NCBI GenBank assembly: GCA_015499995.1
Contig: JADNRV010000036.1
Location: forward strand, 248,001-312,000
Origin: Flammula alnicola
Taxonomy: Eukaryota > Basidiomycota > Agaricomycetes > Agaricales > Strophariaceae
Reading direction: 5' to 3'
Length of the DNA stretch: 64,000 bases
Shown here: positions 1-11,741 of the stretch, in pieces
Numbering within the stretch: position 1 is the stretch's first letter
How the letters are laid out: each line of letters opens with the position of its first letter
The notes under the pieces: model-generated
The model's input: only the letters and a program-made list of their open reading frames with translations
Databases searched by the model: none
Told to the model about the DNA's origin: nothing
Translations under genes and position numbers: made by a program

Positions 1-1037
1 GTGGCAGAGTCGTCTGAAAAAAATTAATTTCATTCAACGGCACACAAAAAGTAGACATACTGTTCTTCGGTTTGAGCACAAGTTTTGTCAATCGTGGATC
101 CCCTTGCAGGGACTCATAAGTGACATCCACATCGAGGCCTGCCTTGGACTTCTGGAGCGCAGCCGCAATAGTAGCGAGATAAAACGATCGTTTGTGGAAG
201 AAGCGACCATTAAGATAGTCCTTTTCTTGGAACAGACTCTGTCGGGATTATTAGAGCACAATGATAGAGTTAAGCACGAGTGAACTCACGTTGGGCATTT
301 CTACCGCAAGATCGACACCAAACTTGATTCCATCTTGTGGCTTGACGCTTATCTTGTTTGCCCAGCTCCCAACGAGAGTAATGTCACTGGGCGGTTCGAA
401 AGCGACCTTCCAGTTCGTTTCTTCAGTGGGCAAAGGTAGTGAATATGGAACGGCAATGCCCTTCTTCAATAATTTTCGAGCAGCTTCTAGTGGATGATGT
501 GGCGCGATGGAGGGCAATTCCTTCAGGAATGAGTGGAGAGCAAAGAGAAACCGTTCCAATGGGGGCACTCTTGATGCTTTTGGTCGGACATTAGGGAGGA
601 GAGCGTCGATCTAGTAATATAAACTTCAGCAAGGGTCGAATGTCAGAATAAAACATATACGCACCTGGAGCTTGAAAGAACTTGATTTGAAAAGATCACT
701 GGCATCCTTGATGGCTCGTAGTTCCTCCCCAGTTGGTGGTTTCTTCGGTTTTGTTCCACTATGTTGCCCTTCTGCCAGGAAAACCTCCTTTGCGCCCTCG
801 ATTCCTCCCCATTCTTGTTGATACTCACCCTCCTCCATTTCACTCATATCTCCAGACCCTTCACTTCCTGCATCAGAACCTTCACCGTTGTCAATGTCGA
901 CGTTGTCCCCTCTCTGGACTCGTTGTGCCTGCAAGTAATGCATATATTGAAAAGCTTTTTCATGGTAAAAACGTCAAAAAATGTACCTTTCTGGGGAGAG
1001 ATATATCTTCCCTCTTTCTCTTTAAGTTTTGGACCAT
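1..1037 (-). CDS. UTP22: U3 snoRNP protein Utp22 (Nrap family), N-terminal part, runs off the window
   Basis: Utp22/Nrap is a nucleolar component of the small-subunit processome (UTP-C/CURI complex) that helps process pre-18S rRNA. The translation holds the family's conserved block with VGSWANK and KFGVDLAVEMP, followed by a segment beginning SLFQEKDYLNGRFFHKR. Five exons read cleanly on the minus strand: 987-1037 (MVQNLKRKREDISLPRK), 665-928, 290-610, 61-238 and 1-13, all with GT..AG borders. The N-terminus is basic, then acidic (GEGSDAGSEGSGD). Start at 1037 is chosen because exon 1 joins exon 2 in frame and keeps the lysine-rich N-terminus. Only about 275 codons are present; the family is roughly 1,000 residues or more, so the rest lies beyond position 1. 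No frame damage is visible, unlike most neighbours. Family call is from recognition of the conserved block. Confidence 0.88.
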
Positions 1038-1493
1038 TGGGAGCCTACACACGACGATGCGACGGGAGAGCTACTGAAAGGGAGGAAGAAAATTTGCACA
1101 GCCACAGTCAGTCACGATCAGTTTCTTCCGCATCAATTCCGGCCCGGAGTTATGTAGTCTTCGCAGTGAATCTTCTTCACTCCATTTCTTTTTCCTTCAT
1201 ATTCATTTCCTTTTCTTTCTCCCACCCCACTTGAGCTGGCGAGGTACCGCGTAGCAATATGTAGTCTGAGTTATTATTAACGTAGTCAGACAAAATTATT
1301 ACCATTCCCATTCCCAATGGCAATAGGCGCCTGTAGTGCAAGCATCGAATAATACGTCGACTTATTTCCTACAGTATCTATCCTGTAGTTGCTAGCCTTT
1401 TACAGCGTCCTTTACTTTAGCGCCCAATTCCATTACGTAAATACAAAGCCAGACCAACATATAAGTCATCCGCCAAAAAATACATATAGAATT
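1038..1493. other. Intergenic: UTP22 upstream region and 3' side of the reductase gene
   Basis: Pyrimidine-rich DNA just upstream of the UTP22 start, then AT-rich sequence. No coding pattern with splice sites or recognisable protein was seen. The promoter of UTP22 must lie here; no clear TATA box was found. Confidence 0.5.
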
Positions 1494-2900
1494 TCAGTTT
1501 ACCTGTGCCCATTGCTTTTCCAGAGTCAACACAGCATCCACCGCGTCCTCGAATGTCTTCTCAGGGAGATATACTCGGGAAACCCAGTACGTTCTGGGAC
1601 TTAGTGTGGTCCAAGTTCGACAAAACCCCAGGGAGGGGCTTGATCTGGTCCAGCGGAACAATTCTGTCCTTGACCGCCGGTCTTGCTGTCTTCAAATATT
1701 CCGCCGCTTTACCCCAGGTGTACGTAGCGCCGCTGATGATGAATCTGTGGTTGTCCAGGCCCGCGAGAGGTAAGTTCTCGAGCGCCAAGACATGGCCCCT
1801 CGCTGCGTCTCGGACGTCGACATCCAGTTAGGCGCGAAGGGCACTTCGCCGTTGCTGATGAGTTGGAGGACGAGGTCGTTCGTTCCCATAGTCTCCGCTG
1901 AAGCGGGCAAAGGGAATGTTTTCGAGTACGGGCCGATGACGTATCCAGGAAGAACTAGTAGTGCCCAAATATTGGCAGTCAATGTTCGTTCGATTCACCG
2001 AACTTAAAAAGGGGGGGCTTACTGGTAGCGACTTCCAGCTCTGGATGCTCTTTGGCAAATCCCACAAAGCCGTCTCTGCCTTTATCTTGGCGGTAAATAC
2101 ATGTAGTATTTTTCGTCCTTGTTTTGTTCAAACTCTTCGTCCGGAGCAACTCCCCAGTCTAAGTTCGAGCGCCAATCAATTTTACGAGCAGCAACGAAAT
2201 TTTGGGAGACGGAATACCAACCGGATTCAGTGAAGTTAAACCATGGAAAGCTGGCGTATGAGTTGCTACGAAGAGAAAAATCATTCAGATCGAGCACATT
2301 AGAGTGGCCATAGAGTAAGACTTACGACTAAGAAGGCAGCCAAAAGAGCTAGTAACCACAATCTTCTTGACACCTGCTTTCTGGGATTGGCGAACGACGT
2401 TCATGGTGCCCTCAATGGCAGACTACCCACCAAAATAAAAGGTGAGAAAAAATGATCTAGGTAATGCAACGCATTTGAATTCACTCACACTGAAAGTTTC
2501 TTCGAGGCTCTTCTTTCCCGGAAGCGCGCATGCAAGATGATACCCCATCAACGCCCTTCAAGGCCTCCGTGAAGTCACCAGTCGCAACATCATCGATCCG
2601 GACGAACTCCAAACCAGCCTTATGCATAGTCTTGGTGAGGACCTGATATTTGGCCCTCGCGCGGTGCTGGTTAGATCGCTTTGTATGAGCCTCATGCCAC
2701 CATGCGCAGAAAAGACGACAACGCACCCCCGCACTCGGTAACCGCGCTCAAGGAGCTGTTCGGCCACATGCGAAGCGATGAAGCCGCCAACGCCAGTAAC
2801 CTATCAACAAAGACAACAATGTGTGTTGTAAGATAAATGTGAAAGCAGACAAGATCAACGAAGAGAAGGAATGAACATACCAGGATTAGTTTCCAGACAT
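1494..2900 (-). CDS. NAD(P)-dependent epimerase/dehydratase, dihydroflavonol-4-reductase/cinnamoyl-CoA-reductase-like (frame broken)
   Basis: Extended short-chain dehydrogenase of the DFR/CCR-like group, expected to reduce a carbonyl with NAD(P)H in the cytosol; substrate unknown. Visible parts: Rossmann motif TGVGGFIASHV near the N-terminus, FVRIDDVATGDFTEALKGVDG, VVRQSQKAGVKKIVVTSSFG, GYVIGP, and C-terminal FIISGATYTWGKAAEYLK. Exons include 2881-2900, 2727-2800, 2489-2666 and 2326-2422. The reading frame slips by one base at many places: exon 1 is 20 nt and runs into a stop after MSGN, whereas the paralogue at 6591 has a 21-nt first exon; others lie near 2655, 2520, 2090, 2060, 1818 and 1575. 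Splice sites and conserved residues are otherwise preserved. Either a recent pseudogene or, more likely given the same pattern elsewhere, sequencing error. The end at 1494 assumes the frame that continues as KTFEDAVDAVLTLEKQW. Confidence 0.8.
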
Positions 2901-3613
2901 ATCTTGAAATAAAAGGTTGATGGTGGATTGATATATGGTCTCTCAGGTTCCTACGGAAAGAAGAAGGAAACGTGGGGTTGAATGCGCTTTTATCTGTGGT
3001 TTCGTACCCAATAATTGCTCGGTGTCCGGATGTGCGCAACTATCGAATACGCGAACGGTCCGCGGTACATGCTACTCCACTCTCACACCCGTGGCCGATC
3101 TGGGGCCAGTGGCGGCAATCGGCCTGATCATCGTTACCTTGGTTCATGTTCAATGCGTGATCATCGAACACAAAGTGCTTACACTTATCATTTCCGAGGG
3201 CACTTGCTCCAACTACCTGAAGATGAGCGAATCGAAGGCCATGCAGTTGAAAGCGCAGACGACGAAATTATATGTCAAATTCGAAGATCGCGAATGCGCA
3301 TAAATTTAACTTGATCTCACAAACCTACGCCGCTGAAGGCGCAGACCAGAAGAAAGCAGTGTGATGTGATTACTTACGGAGCACGAAGATCCGCAAAGTT
3401 TGAGCATTGTGAACATTGGCATTGGTCGTCTGATCAAACCCCGCGTGTCGATGATTATGTCAATCATCATGATCATCTCAAAAACGGGGAAAGAGGCTTC
3501 TAAACACCGTATGCGACATAAAATCAGCTCCATGTCCACTTTGCCAGAAGAACATCACTTTGTTATTATTTAAACAAAGCAGCAGCAGCAGCAACATCGA
3601 CCGATAACAGCTG
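2901..3613. other. Intergenic between reductase start and COQ1 stop
   Basis: Contains the upstream region of the minus-strand reductase and the 3' flank of the prenyl synthase gene. Several open frames exist but none shows a recognisable protein or a consistent intron pattern. Confidence 0.4.
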
Positions 3614-5204
3614 TCATGATTTCCTCCCGATGACTCTTTCCGTCAGCACCTCCAAGCCTGCCTTCGCCTCACTTTCCGGCAGCTCTTGCAGCACTTCCTT
3701 GGCTTTATCCGCATAAGCCTGCGCCAATGCCCGTGTGCGCTGAACTCCGGACGACCGCAACACATAGTCTCGAGCCTAGGTAAAAAGTAAAAAAGACAAA
3801 AATGGTTATTAACACCGTAGATAAATCGATTATCGTGCACATCAACGACACCGAAAAAGCAGGGAAGAGGGAAGAGCAAAGAGCCACAAGAAGCTGGAAA
3901 AACTCACCAAGTCGACGTCCCCAGGCTGTTCGAATTTCCGTTTGATGAGCTCGCCCATCTCAGGGTGTTCTTCCCATGCATACAGAGCAGGACCGGTGGC
4001 AAGCCCAAGACGCAGATCTGCGCCGCCGGGTTTGCCCAGTGTCGCAGACGCAGACTCGTAGTCGAGCACATCATCGACCAGCTGGTTTGTTTGTTCACTT
4101 AGCGATGCCAACGCATAAAATAAAATATAAAGACCGCTCTCCGCACCTGGAACGCAATGCCCAAATTCCGCCCATACGCGTACGCGATCTCCTTCCACAC
4201 CTCGCCTTCCTTGCATCCCCCCAGCACCACCGCGGACCGCGCGCCCTTGGCCATCAAGCTCGCCGTCTTCAGGTACGTCTTCTGCAAATAAATATTCCAC
4301 GCATCGCGGCTCGTCTGGCCCACCCGACTCCGCCCACCACTGCCCTGCAGCACCGCCCGCCCACCTCATCATCATCATCACATCATCCTCATCCTCATCA
4401 TCCAGCCTGACCTCGCGCAGCTGCAGGATCTCGCCCTCGACGAGGTTGGACAGCACGCTCGCGATGAGCTCCGTCACTTCATCGTCGCCCAGCCGCGCCA
4501 GCGCCACGGACGCGCGTCCGAGCACGAAGTTGCCGCCCAGCACCGACAGCTTGTTCCCGAACGCCGCTGGGGCGGAGGCAGCGCCGCGTCGCAGCGCGGA
4601 CTCGTCGATCACGTCGTCGTGCAGCAACGAGGCCGTGTGCAGCATCTCGACGATCTGCGCGAGCCGCCGCTGGGTCGGGAGGACCGTATGCGCGAGGGCA
4701 GGCTGCGGAGGAGGAGAAGTCGCGGGGACGGAGGTGGCTTGGGTGTCGGTGGGCTCGCGTCGGCACACGAGAACGCCGAGTCAAATTCGCCGTGTCCAGC
4801 GGCATGTTGGGTTCCAGTCGTTCAACACGTCGGGACGCGTCAACGGCTTGTCCAGCTCCTCCGCTCGCCCACCGGCACCTTCACTCTCGGCCTCCCACAG
4901 CTTCTGGCTCCAGTTTCCGCCCAGCCCGTTCGTTGCTTGCGCCAAAAGCAGGACTATCACAGGCCTGACTGTTTAGATGGATGGCGGAAGTAGTATTTCG
5001 TGATTTCGCTTATTGCTGGATGGCCCGAGCCGAGCATGGTGAGCAACGAGCTGCGCAGCTCGGAGAGTTGGGGTGCTAGGAGAGCAAAGGGTCTGGCCGA
5101 CATTTTGAAGTCGTCGTTTGCGTAGAAAGAGCATGATGGGCGCGTACTGTGCTTCGACGACGTAAGCACTTTTCGGCAAGTCGAGGAAGGCATCGTTGAT
5201 GCAT
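3614..5204 (-). CDS. COQ1: Trans-prenyl diphosphate synthase of ubiquinone biosynthesis (hexaprenyl/solanesyl type)
   Basis: Makes the all-trans polyprenyl side chain of ubiquinone from IPP and an allylic diphosphate, in mitochondria. Both aspartate-rich motifs are present: LLHDDVIDESALRRG (first) and LVDDVLDYESA (second), with the family segment TYLKTASLMAKGARSAVVLG between them. The N-terminus MHQRCLPRLAEKCLRRR is arginine-rich, as expected for a mitochondrial presequence, and fixes the start. The last exons are 3614-3775 and 3908-4081; the preceding exon begins at 4147. A 67-nt intron at 4345-4411, overlapping a GAT/ATG microsatellite, restores frame before the SRDAWNIYLQKTYLK block. One-base losses are inferred near 5090 (DP|FALLAP) and 4968 (HPSKQ|RPVIV); a third change of frame lies around 4700-4800, which could be an unusual intron. 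Family call is firm; chain length cannot be read from sequence by eye. Confidence 0.88.
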
Positions 5205-6590
5205 TTTTAATGAAATGAGCGGACTGTAAACGTAGATGTCAGAAATACAGTAACCTCGCCGAAGAGACTCGCACCTGTTTTCCCTACGACACGCAAGATA
5301 CTTTGCTGCCTTCCTCACCACGCCAGACCGCGCTGCACAATCATCTGAAGAGATTCTTAAAACTGCGGCTGAGGATACTCACATGACAGTAGGAGAGTGA
5401 AGAATGAATTTGGCACTGTTTGATTCGGTAAAATTTTCGTAGACTCGGGAGACTTCAAAGCCTTGCACCAGAATTTAAACATTAGACAAGCAAAACATGA
5501 AATTGAAGTGTGATGGCTACATGATATATTAACAAAAGAAATGAAAGGTATCCATCAGACAGACGCTCAACCCGCTGGCAAGGTGTTCAGACGACTCTTG
5601 CGAGCGCGTCCAAAACTTTAAAACCCGTCAAACGTCCTCGAGACCTCTCCGAAAAGAGGCCATGTTCTCAGTATAACGAGTGAGCGCGAATGTCATCGAG
5701 TGAATATGAAGAATGCGGCATTTGTAAAAATGCGAGACTCGGTCAGTTTCTGTAAACAGATCCTGATTGAGTATGTTCTAAGGAAACAAAGATGGGTCCA
5801 CAGAGGTTTATATACCTTGGGAGAGGTGGTCTGTGCGCGCCTCAAAAAAGAGTCACGTGTGGGAGAGCACGGGTCGCTCAAGTTCTTCGGAGGAATCAGA
5901 TGATCGCAGGGTAAGTAAACATCGTGAAGGCCTGATTGACGCTTTCTACTGAGAGATCTGCTAAGGGTAGTTGGTAGCTAGTTTAAGTTGAGCTAAACAA
6001 GTGAAGGTAAACAGGCGGCTCCGTTCGGAGAAGTCTCTAACCAAGGGACATTGTGCATTTAGGATCACTACGAAGTATGCAGAACAAGACTCCGAATGCA
6101 GCATCCTCTGATTTCGACCACGACAATCGCTTAATCCTCTCCCAACAGTGCCACATTAAATTCCCGTACTGCGAGAGAATACTGCATACGAGAAAATGTT
6201 GTGTAACAAGTTTCGTTTCTCTCCGCAAAAGTTCGAGTTCCTAATTGCCCTCCAAGCAGATAACTAAGAACATGCTCGGCCGATGCCCGGGCCGCACCAA
6301 GACGTCGACTCACGTTGGACTCACGTACGGCCAAAGGCCATAGCACAGTGCACACGGGTCGACAATTGTAAGAATCTCTTTATCATCTCAGTACTCCGAT
6401 GACTAATAATAACTTCTCAGAAACCGCATCCGGTGTACATAACTTACTCTTATCCGGGACCAAAGTTCAACTTTGTCTATGTGGCACAAGTTGGGCCATA
6501 TAAAAAGCCTCTCACGGGCCTTTGATTTTTATCTCACTTTACTCGCCTTACTCGCTCGCAATCAAATTCATAAACCCGTCCGTGGCATAG
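5205..6590. other. Intergenic, divergent promoters of COQ1 and the second reductase
   Basis: About 1.4 kb between divergently transcribed genes. Small open frames on both strands show no recognisable protein. A TATA-like sequence lies 85-92 bp upstream of the plus-strand gene. Confidence 0.45.
6499..6506 (+). promoter_or_regulatory. TATA-like box
   Basis: TATAAAAA sits 85 bp before the ATG at 6591, a plausible core promoter distance for a fungal gene with a short leader. Inferred from sequence only. Confidence 0.4.
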
Positions 6591-8118
6591 ATGTCTCAAA
6601 GACTTGTTCTCGTACGTTTTCCTATATCCATCCATCAACCTTCCAGTTTAACAAGTGTACTAATACCTGGTCACTCTATCTACCATTAGGTCACCGGTAT
6701 ATCAGGCTTCATAGCTGGACATGTCGCCTTGCAGCTCATAGAGCAAGGATATCGCGTTCGAGGGTAAGCTGACATTCGCCTTCAATAAACTACAGGGCGC
6801 CTCGCTCAGCAGAATTTTATAGAACTGCGAGAGCGTCCAAATTAGACAGATACGACGCTGTTGACATCCCAGGGTTTGAAGTCACTGAAGTCAACGACCT
6901 CGCCAACGATGACCTGACAAGTGCGCTCAAAGGTCTGCACCATATATCCCATTCCGAGTTTCTCGATACTGAACCCAGTCTTCCATGAAGATGTTGACGT
7001 CGTCATGCACATAGCAGCCCCGTTGCCCGGAAAAGACAGCGTCGAGGGCACGATCAGCGTAATTCACTCCATCATCCAGCTCCCATTGACATTCGTTGAT
7101 ATTTTTTTGGATAACATCTAGGCCGCCGTTGAAGGCACTCTGAACATCGTGCGTCAAGCTGAGAAAGCAGGGATAACAAAAATTGTCGTAACAGCCACGT
7201 TTGGCAATGTCCTGGACCGTAAGTCTTCGTCCAAGTTGTCCCTGCATCAGTGAAACTCAGCAACCGACTCTCCTCTCTTCACAGCCTCCCAGGCTCCCGC
7301 ATTTACAGGCGCAACCTTTACCGACTCTGGTGCGTGTTTAGGCATGAATCTCCAGCATATAAAGCTCACCAAAGTTTAATCATCTTACTTAGACTGGGGC
7401 CACACGACGACGGAAAAATCCGCCAACGCCCAGACGACTACTTCCACATCTACTTCGCCTCCAAGAACCTTGCCGAAAAGGCTCTCTGGGACTTGCGAAA
7501 TCCCACCCCCACCTCGACATCACCACCAGTACGTTTATCCTCCATAAATTTATGCATCCAAACTCTAACAATTTAAAAAATAATTTATTGCAGTCCTCCC
7601 CGGATTCGTATACGGCCCCTTCGTCAAAGGCCTGCCCGCACCCACAGGCACGCACGAGCTCGGGTCCAACCTCTGGGCGTACGTGCTCATCAACGGCGGC
7701 GCCCCCGGACCCTACGTCGCACCCCCCTGGATCGTCGACGTCCGCGACGTCGCACGTGCACACGTCCTCGCGCTCTCCCTCCCCCGCACGCTCTCCTCCT
7801 CCAACTCCTCCTCCAACTCCAACTCCAACGCCAACTCCACCACCCCAACCGAACCTAAAGCGCTTCCTCGTCAACGCCGGGAACCTCACATGGGGCGACG
7901 CAGCGGAGCACCTGCGCACGACCGTGCCAGGCGCGACCATCGCGCCGCTAGAGAACTTCGTGGCCTTACCCGGCCCTGCGTCGTCCTTGGACACGACCCG
8001 CGCGAGGGAGGTGTTGGGCTTGACGGCGTTCATCGACCCGCGGAAGACGATGGAGGACGTGGCGGTTGATATGCTTAGGCTGCAGAAGACCTGGCATGCA
8101 GCGCAGCCGCGCAACTAA
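6591..8118 (+). CDS. NAD(P)-dependent epimerase/dehydratase, dihydroflavonol-4-reductase-like (second copy)
   Basis: Paralogue of the gene at 1494-2900, with the same exon layout beginning with a 21-nt exon (MSQRLVL). Exons: 6591-6611, 6690-6763, 6796-6932, 6991-7058, 7122-7218, 7285-7329, 7393-7528, 7594-8118. Domains: TGISGFIAGHV (NAD(P)-binding Rossmann motif), VDVVMHIAAPLPGKDSVEG, NIVRQAEKAGITKIVVTATFG, DDYFHIYFASKNLAEKALWD (YxxxK-type catalytic segment), GFVYGPFVKGLP, WIVDVRDVARAHV, RFLVNAGNLTWGDAAEHLR. One base appears lost near 7429 (CCC where the frame needs four C), and another slip occurs within a serine/asparagine-rich low-complexity stretch at 7790-7860 made of TCC/AAC repeats, which is not typical of the family. 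Substrate unknown; could act in secondary metabolism or detoxification. Confidence 0.85.
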
Positions 8119-8919
8119 CGAGACGCGCGCGCTGTGTACATAGTTCGAGCGATTAATTGCACTATTTAATCTTACGCTAAAATATCTATCAGGATTAGCT
8201 ATAGCTCCTGCCTTGATATTGACTTGCATAATTAGCATCGTGTACAACTCCGATTATTTTTGAAATACTTTATCATCAGGAACAAGAACAATCTACCCGA
8301 CGCTCAGCCTTTCGCCCTCATCGAACAAAATGTCAACGCCGACATAAAAATAGCTGTAACAGGACCGATCTTGTTCTTCCATTTGATTTGTGAGAAATTT
8401 TCCTCTCAGAGGACAAGTAGCAAAACACTCTATGCAAAGGTACTACAGATGCGATGCTAGTAAAAATGCAGATAAAACGCCGCCACATCAGTCCGCAGGA
8501 CTGACCAAAGCACGCTAAGGAGTGGGGTTAAGTGGAATAAATTTGTACTAGGACGGGGTAGGGGTCTCCAAAGGACGCCGCCGCCTATGTGCTAAGCAAG
8601 CAGAGAACACTACGGGTCAGTGCATACGGCACGGAAGATGTTTAAAAGAGGATATGTACTTTGCAAGCCTGGTATCATTATCTAGAGCAGAGAAAGGAAA
8701 CGAGGGATCGACCGGCTGATTCTCGTTTCCCAAGAGAATCAATCGGTCAGGAGTCAAGAAATATTGAGAGATGCAGTGGAGATAAAACGGGAAAGTAGCA
8801 AGAAATCGATGATGAGTTGGAGCAAATGAATGAATGATGCTGATGTGGGTGGCGGTGGTAAGATGGGCGGTGATGATTTCCACGAGTTAGAGGAGAGCCG
8901 CCGATGCGAGAAAGATCAT
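8119..8919. other. Intergenic between convergent genes
   Basis: Downstream regions of the reductase and the LysM gene, which converge here. No recognisable coding sequence. Confidence 0.45.
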
Positions 8920-9902
8920 TCAGAGCTCATCGCAGAATGGGAGGTCATCGTCACTGTCGCCGTCGGGGGTAGAGTCATCACCGGCCGCGTCCGTGGACGC
9001 GGCTGCAGCGGCTGTGATGGTGTTGCAGCAGCGGCTGGGGTGCCAGCTGCTACTGGGGTGACTTTCGGGGTGACAGTGAAAGTGGTCGCCGTAGCGAAAC
9101 AGTGACACCCGAAGCGGGAACGGGAGGAACTTGGACGGTCTTGGAAGTGCAAAGAACCTGTGGAAGGCGGGTTAGTACTTGGTTCGCAAGACGTAAAATG
9201 TGATAGGTCCCGCTGGCATCAGGAAATTGGAAGGTGAAGGTGCAAATAACTCCAAGCGCGACAAGACGAGAAAAAAGAGGATAAAACACGAACCTCGCCA
9301 GGGTAGATGTTGCTGCAAGCGTCGTCGATCTGAGGGTTGTTGAGGGCAGGATGGTGGTGTTCAACGCATTCTTGGAGGCAATGCCGGCGCAAGTATCGTC
9401 AGCAAGAACAACGTAGGTGGTGGAGCAGTCCTCGGTCGCCTTCTGGGCGAGGCAAAGGGACTGGCCAGGAATGAGGTTAGTGCATGCCGAGTTGACGGAA
9501 CCGCTGTTGACAACAGCGAGTTGGTATCTGAAGAAATACGTCAGAAATGGTCAAGTTATCGCCGTGAATAATGCATATATGCGTCTTTTTCAGTCATTTG
9601 GCTAGAGCACGATTGGGCTTGAGACTAGACCAAACACAAATCCCGCAAAAGCAGGCAAGAAAAGCGCATATATGCGCTATTGACAGCTGGCAGGCTGGTA
9701 CTCACGTCGATACGTTCTGAGCTTGCGAGATCTTGTCACAATAATCCCCCGCTTGGATGGTGTAGCTCCTGGTGCAATCAGCTGCGAGAGCGGCTAGACA
9801 TCCCCCAAAAATCAGCATCTATACGGGTCGTCGTGGACCAAAATCCTACTTACTCTGAGCAGAAACAGCCAGGAAGGCGGCAACGAAAAGCTGAGAGAAC
9901 AT
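8920..9902 (-). CDS. Secreted LysM-domain protein (two LysM modules)
   Basis: LysM modules bind chitin or other N-acetylglucosamine polymers; secreted fungal LysM proteins act in the cell wall or as effectors that hide chitin from hosts. Signal peptide: MFSQLFVAAFLAVSAQ followed by TALAAD. LysM 1: CTRSYTIQAGDYCDKIS ... SACTNLIPGQSLCLA. LysM 2: STTYVVLADDTCAGIA ... DDACSNIYPGEVLC. The tail is alanine/threonine-rich and ends in an acidic stretch, LPFCDEL. Exons: 9854-9902, 9716-9793, 9294-9527, 8920-9157. One-base losses are inferred near 9360, 9096 and 9020, each needed to keep the second LysM and the tail in frame. Start chosen for the signal peptide. Whether this is an effector or a wall protein cannot be told from sequence. 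Confidence 0.85.
9663..9678. repeat. 16-bp perfect palindrome inside LysM intron 2
   Basis: AGCGCATATATGCGCT reads the same on both strands. A related partial copy (GCATATATGCG) occurs about 100 bp lower in the same intron, near 9572. Function unknown. Confidence 0.6.
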
Positions 9903-11158
9903 CTTGAGACTAGAGTCTGGTAAAGAGTGTAGGTTCAAAAAGAAAGACTGGGACGAGCGACGTGGACGGGGAAAGAAGGAAGAACGGGCGACGAGCAGGT
10001 GGAAGGAAAAATAGAAGATGAAGGAAACTCAACACGGCCTTGGCTGGTCCCTCTCAACCGGCATCTTCCTTGACAAATGACATATTCTCCGGCTCGGCGC
10101 CGTGTCCTCCGCTGCCCATTTCATTTCTCCATTGCCTTCTGCTCAACACTTTCGTCGCGACAGTGTGTTCAAGGAGTGCGATTATTTTAGAGCCCACTGG
10201 TTTTCAGGAAAGCACAACTCTTCGATGTGTGACGGCTAAGGTGACGAGACTCGTCTTGGCCTTCACTACGATGGTATGATTTAGCCGTCAAAAATAACAA
10301 CCCTGATTAGGGCAATTTCAACATGAAATCAACTGGAGTCAGCATGAAATAGTAATTGGATGAGAACGATTTCTGACTCGCTGCAACTCTACGAATGGAT
10401 CGTCGTCACGTAAAAATGTGAGAATGCTCTATTCACTATTCTATTATTTTTCAACAAGCGCCCACAAGCAACCCGAGGGAGAAGCTTGAAGTCAGCGAGT
10501 TAGGACGACCGTGGTTGAACTTGCGAAAATATAGTCTTTGGATGCTCTCGCGACGCTCCCAGACTTGGGAAGGCGTAACATCAATGAGGCTGAGCCCGAC
10601 TTGACTGGGCGAGATATCGCTCGGTTCTAGACATGACTTATAATGCGCGTCTTCCGAGGGACCACCGTCACATCCGTGGCGTTGTCGCTGAGAAGGGTGT
10701 CGAGACAGCTTGTCTCGTCATCGCCCAAGATATTGAATACGCGTTTGACGACGAGTTGTTGAAGAAGTTCCACCAGATTATTGCGGCAATGATGAGCCTG
10801 GGCGGGTTACATTGAAGCCTGCGTGGTATCTCATGATTGAGGATACAATGATTGTTTTCGAAATGTATGTTTCGTTAATTTCTTATCCGTGCTCATGGAG
10901 AGCTCAAGTATTGTCTCTGGCAGTTGACTATGGCGGATAACTTGACTTGTATCTGGCGATTTTCACTGGTTATTCCTTGTCCTGCATATATGCACACACT
11001 ACGTTTACTACTGAACCATCGTGTTCTACGTGAACTAAATAGCTTCGCCACCACAGCGGGCTCCACTGCGACATAACTATTTCGGGGAAACATCGTCAGG
11101 ACAGTCTTTTTCATCCTCTTGCTGGTTCCTGTTATAATCCTCCCTCGTTTCCTATATA

Positions 11159-11741
11159 GTGGAGGACATTGTTCCTCAACTTTAAAAAATCATTTGAATG
11201 CCAATGCAGTGGGAGCTTCGAGATATATGCATCGTTGCCACTACTAGTTGAAATCCTCTGCCAGTCTCCCATCGTCGGATCGTTAGGATTTCGAAGAATC
11301 CGGAGCAAGGGAACTCTTTTTTTTCCCGCCGCTGTTAGACCCAGCAACAATACAAGCCTGCAGGAGCCTATTAAAAAAATCAAAATCCTAGATCGGTTTC
11401 AAAAGAAATTTCTTGTTGAGAAACAGGACGACGTCCTACATAAATGCGTAAGCATTGGCGTTCAGATGGCTCCTACACAGTGGAGGACATTACTCCTCAA
11501 CTTAAAAAAAATCATTTGAATGGCAAGAATGGTTAAAATCCTCTGCCAGTTTCCCATCGTCGGATCGTTCGTATTCTGAAGAATCTGGGGAAAGTGAACT
11601 CTTTTTTTCTCGCCGGTGTTAGACCCGGCAAGCAATACGAGCCTGCAGGAGCCTATAAATCCTGGATCTGTTCCAAAAGAAATTTCTTGTTGTGAAACAG
11701 GACGGCGTCCTACGTGCGTAAGCACTTGGCGTTCAGATGGC
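11159..11741. repeat. Two diverged tandem direct copies (about 312 and 262 bp)
   Basis: Copy 1 (11159-11470) and copy 2 (11480-11741) both start GTGGAGGACATT and end GGCGTTCAGATGGC, and share long blocks such as CCCATCGTCGGATCGTT and AAAGAAATTTCTTGTTG. Copy 2 is shorter by internal deletions. No terminal repeats or protein are visible, so the origin (decayed LTR pair or local duplication) is open. Confidence 0.85.

Noticed and set aside
4345..4411. A frame jump in COQ1 before the SRDAWNIYL block, at first counted as another lost base
   Set aside because: A 67-nt intron with GT..AG borders here restores frame exactly, so no error is needed at this site.
10633..10815. A 60-codon open frame as a gene
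   Set aside because: No known family, no introns or flanking coding blocks; kept only as a note in the intergenic entry.
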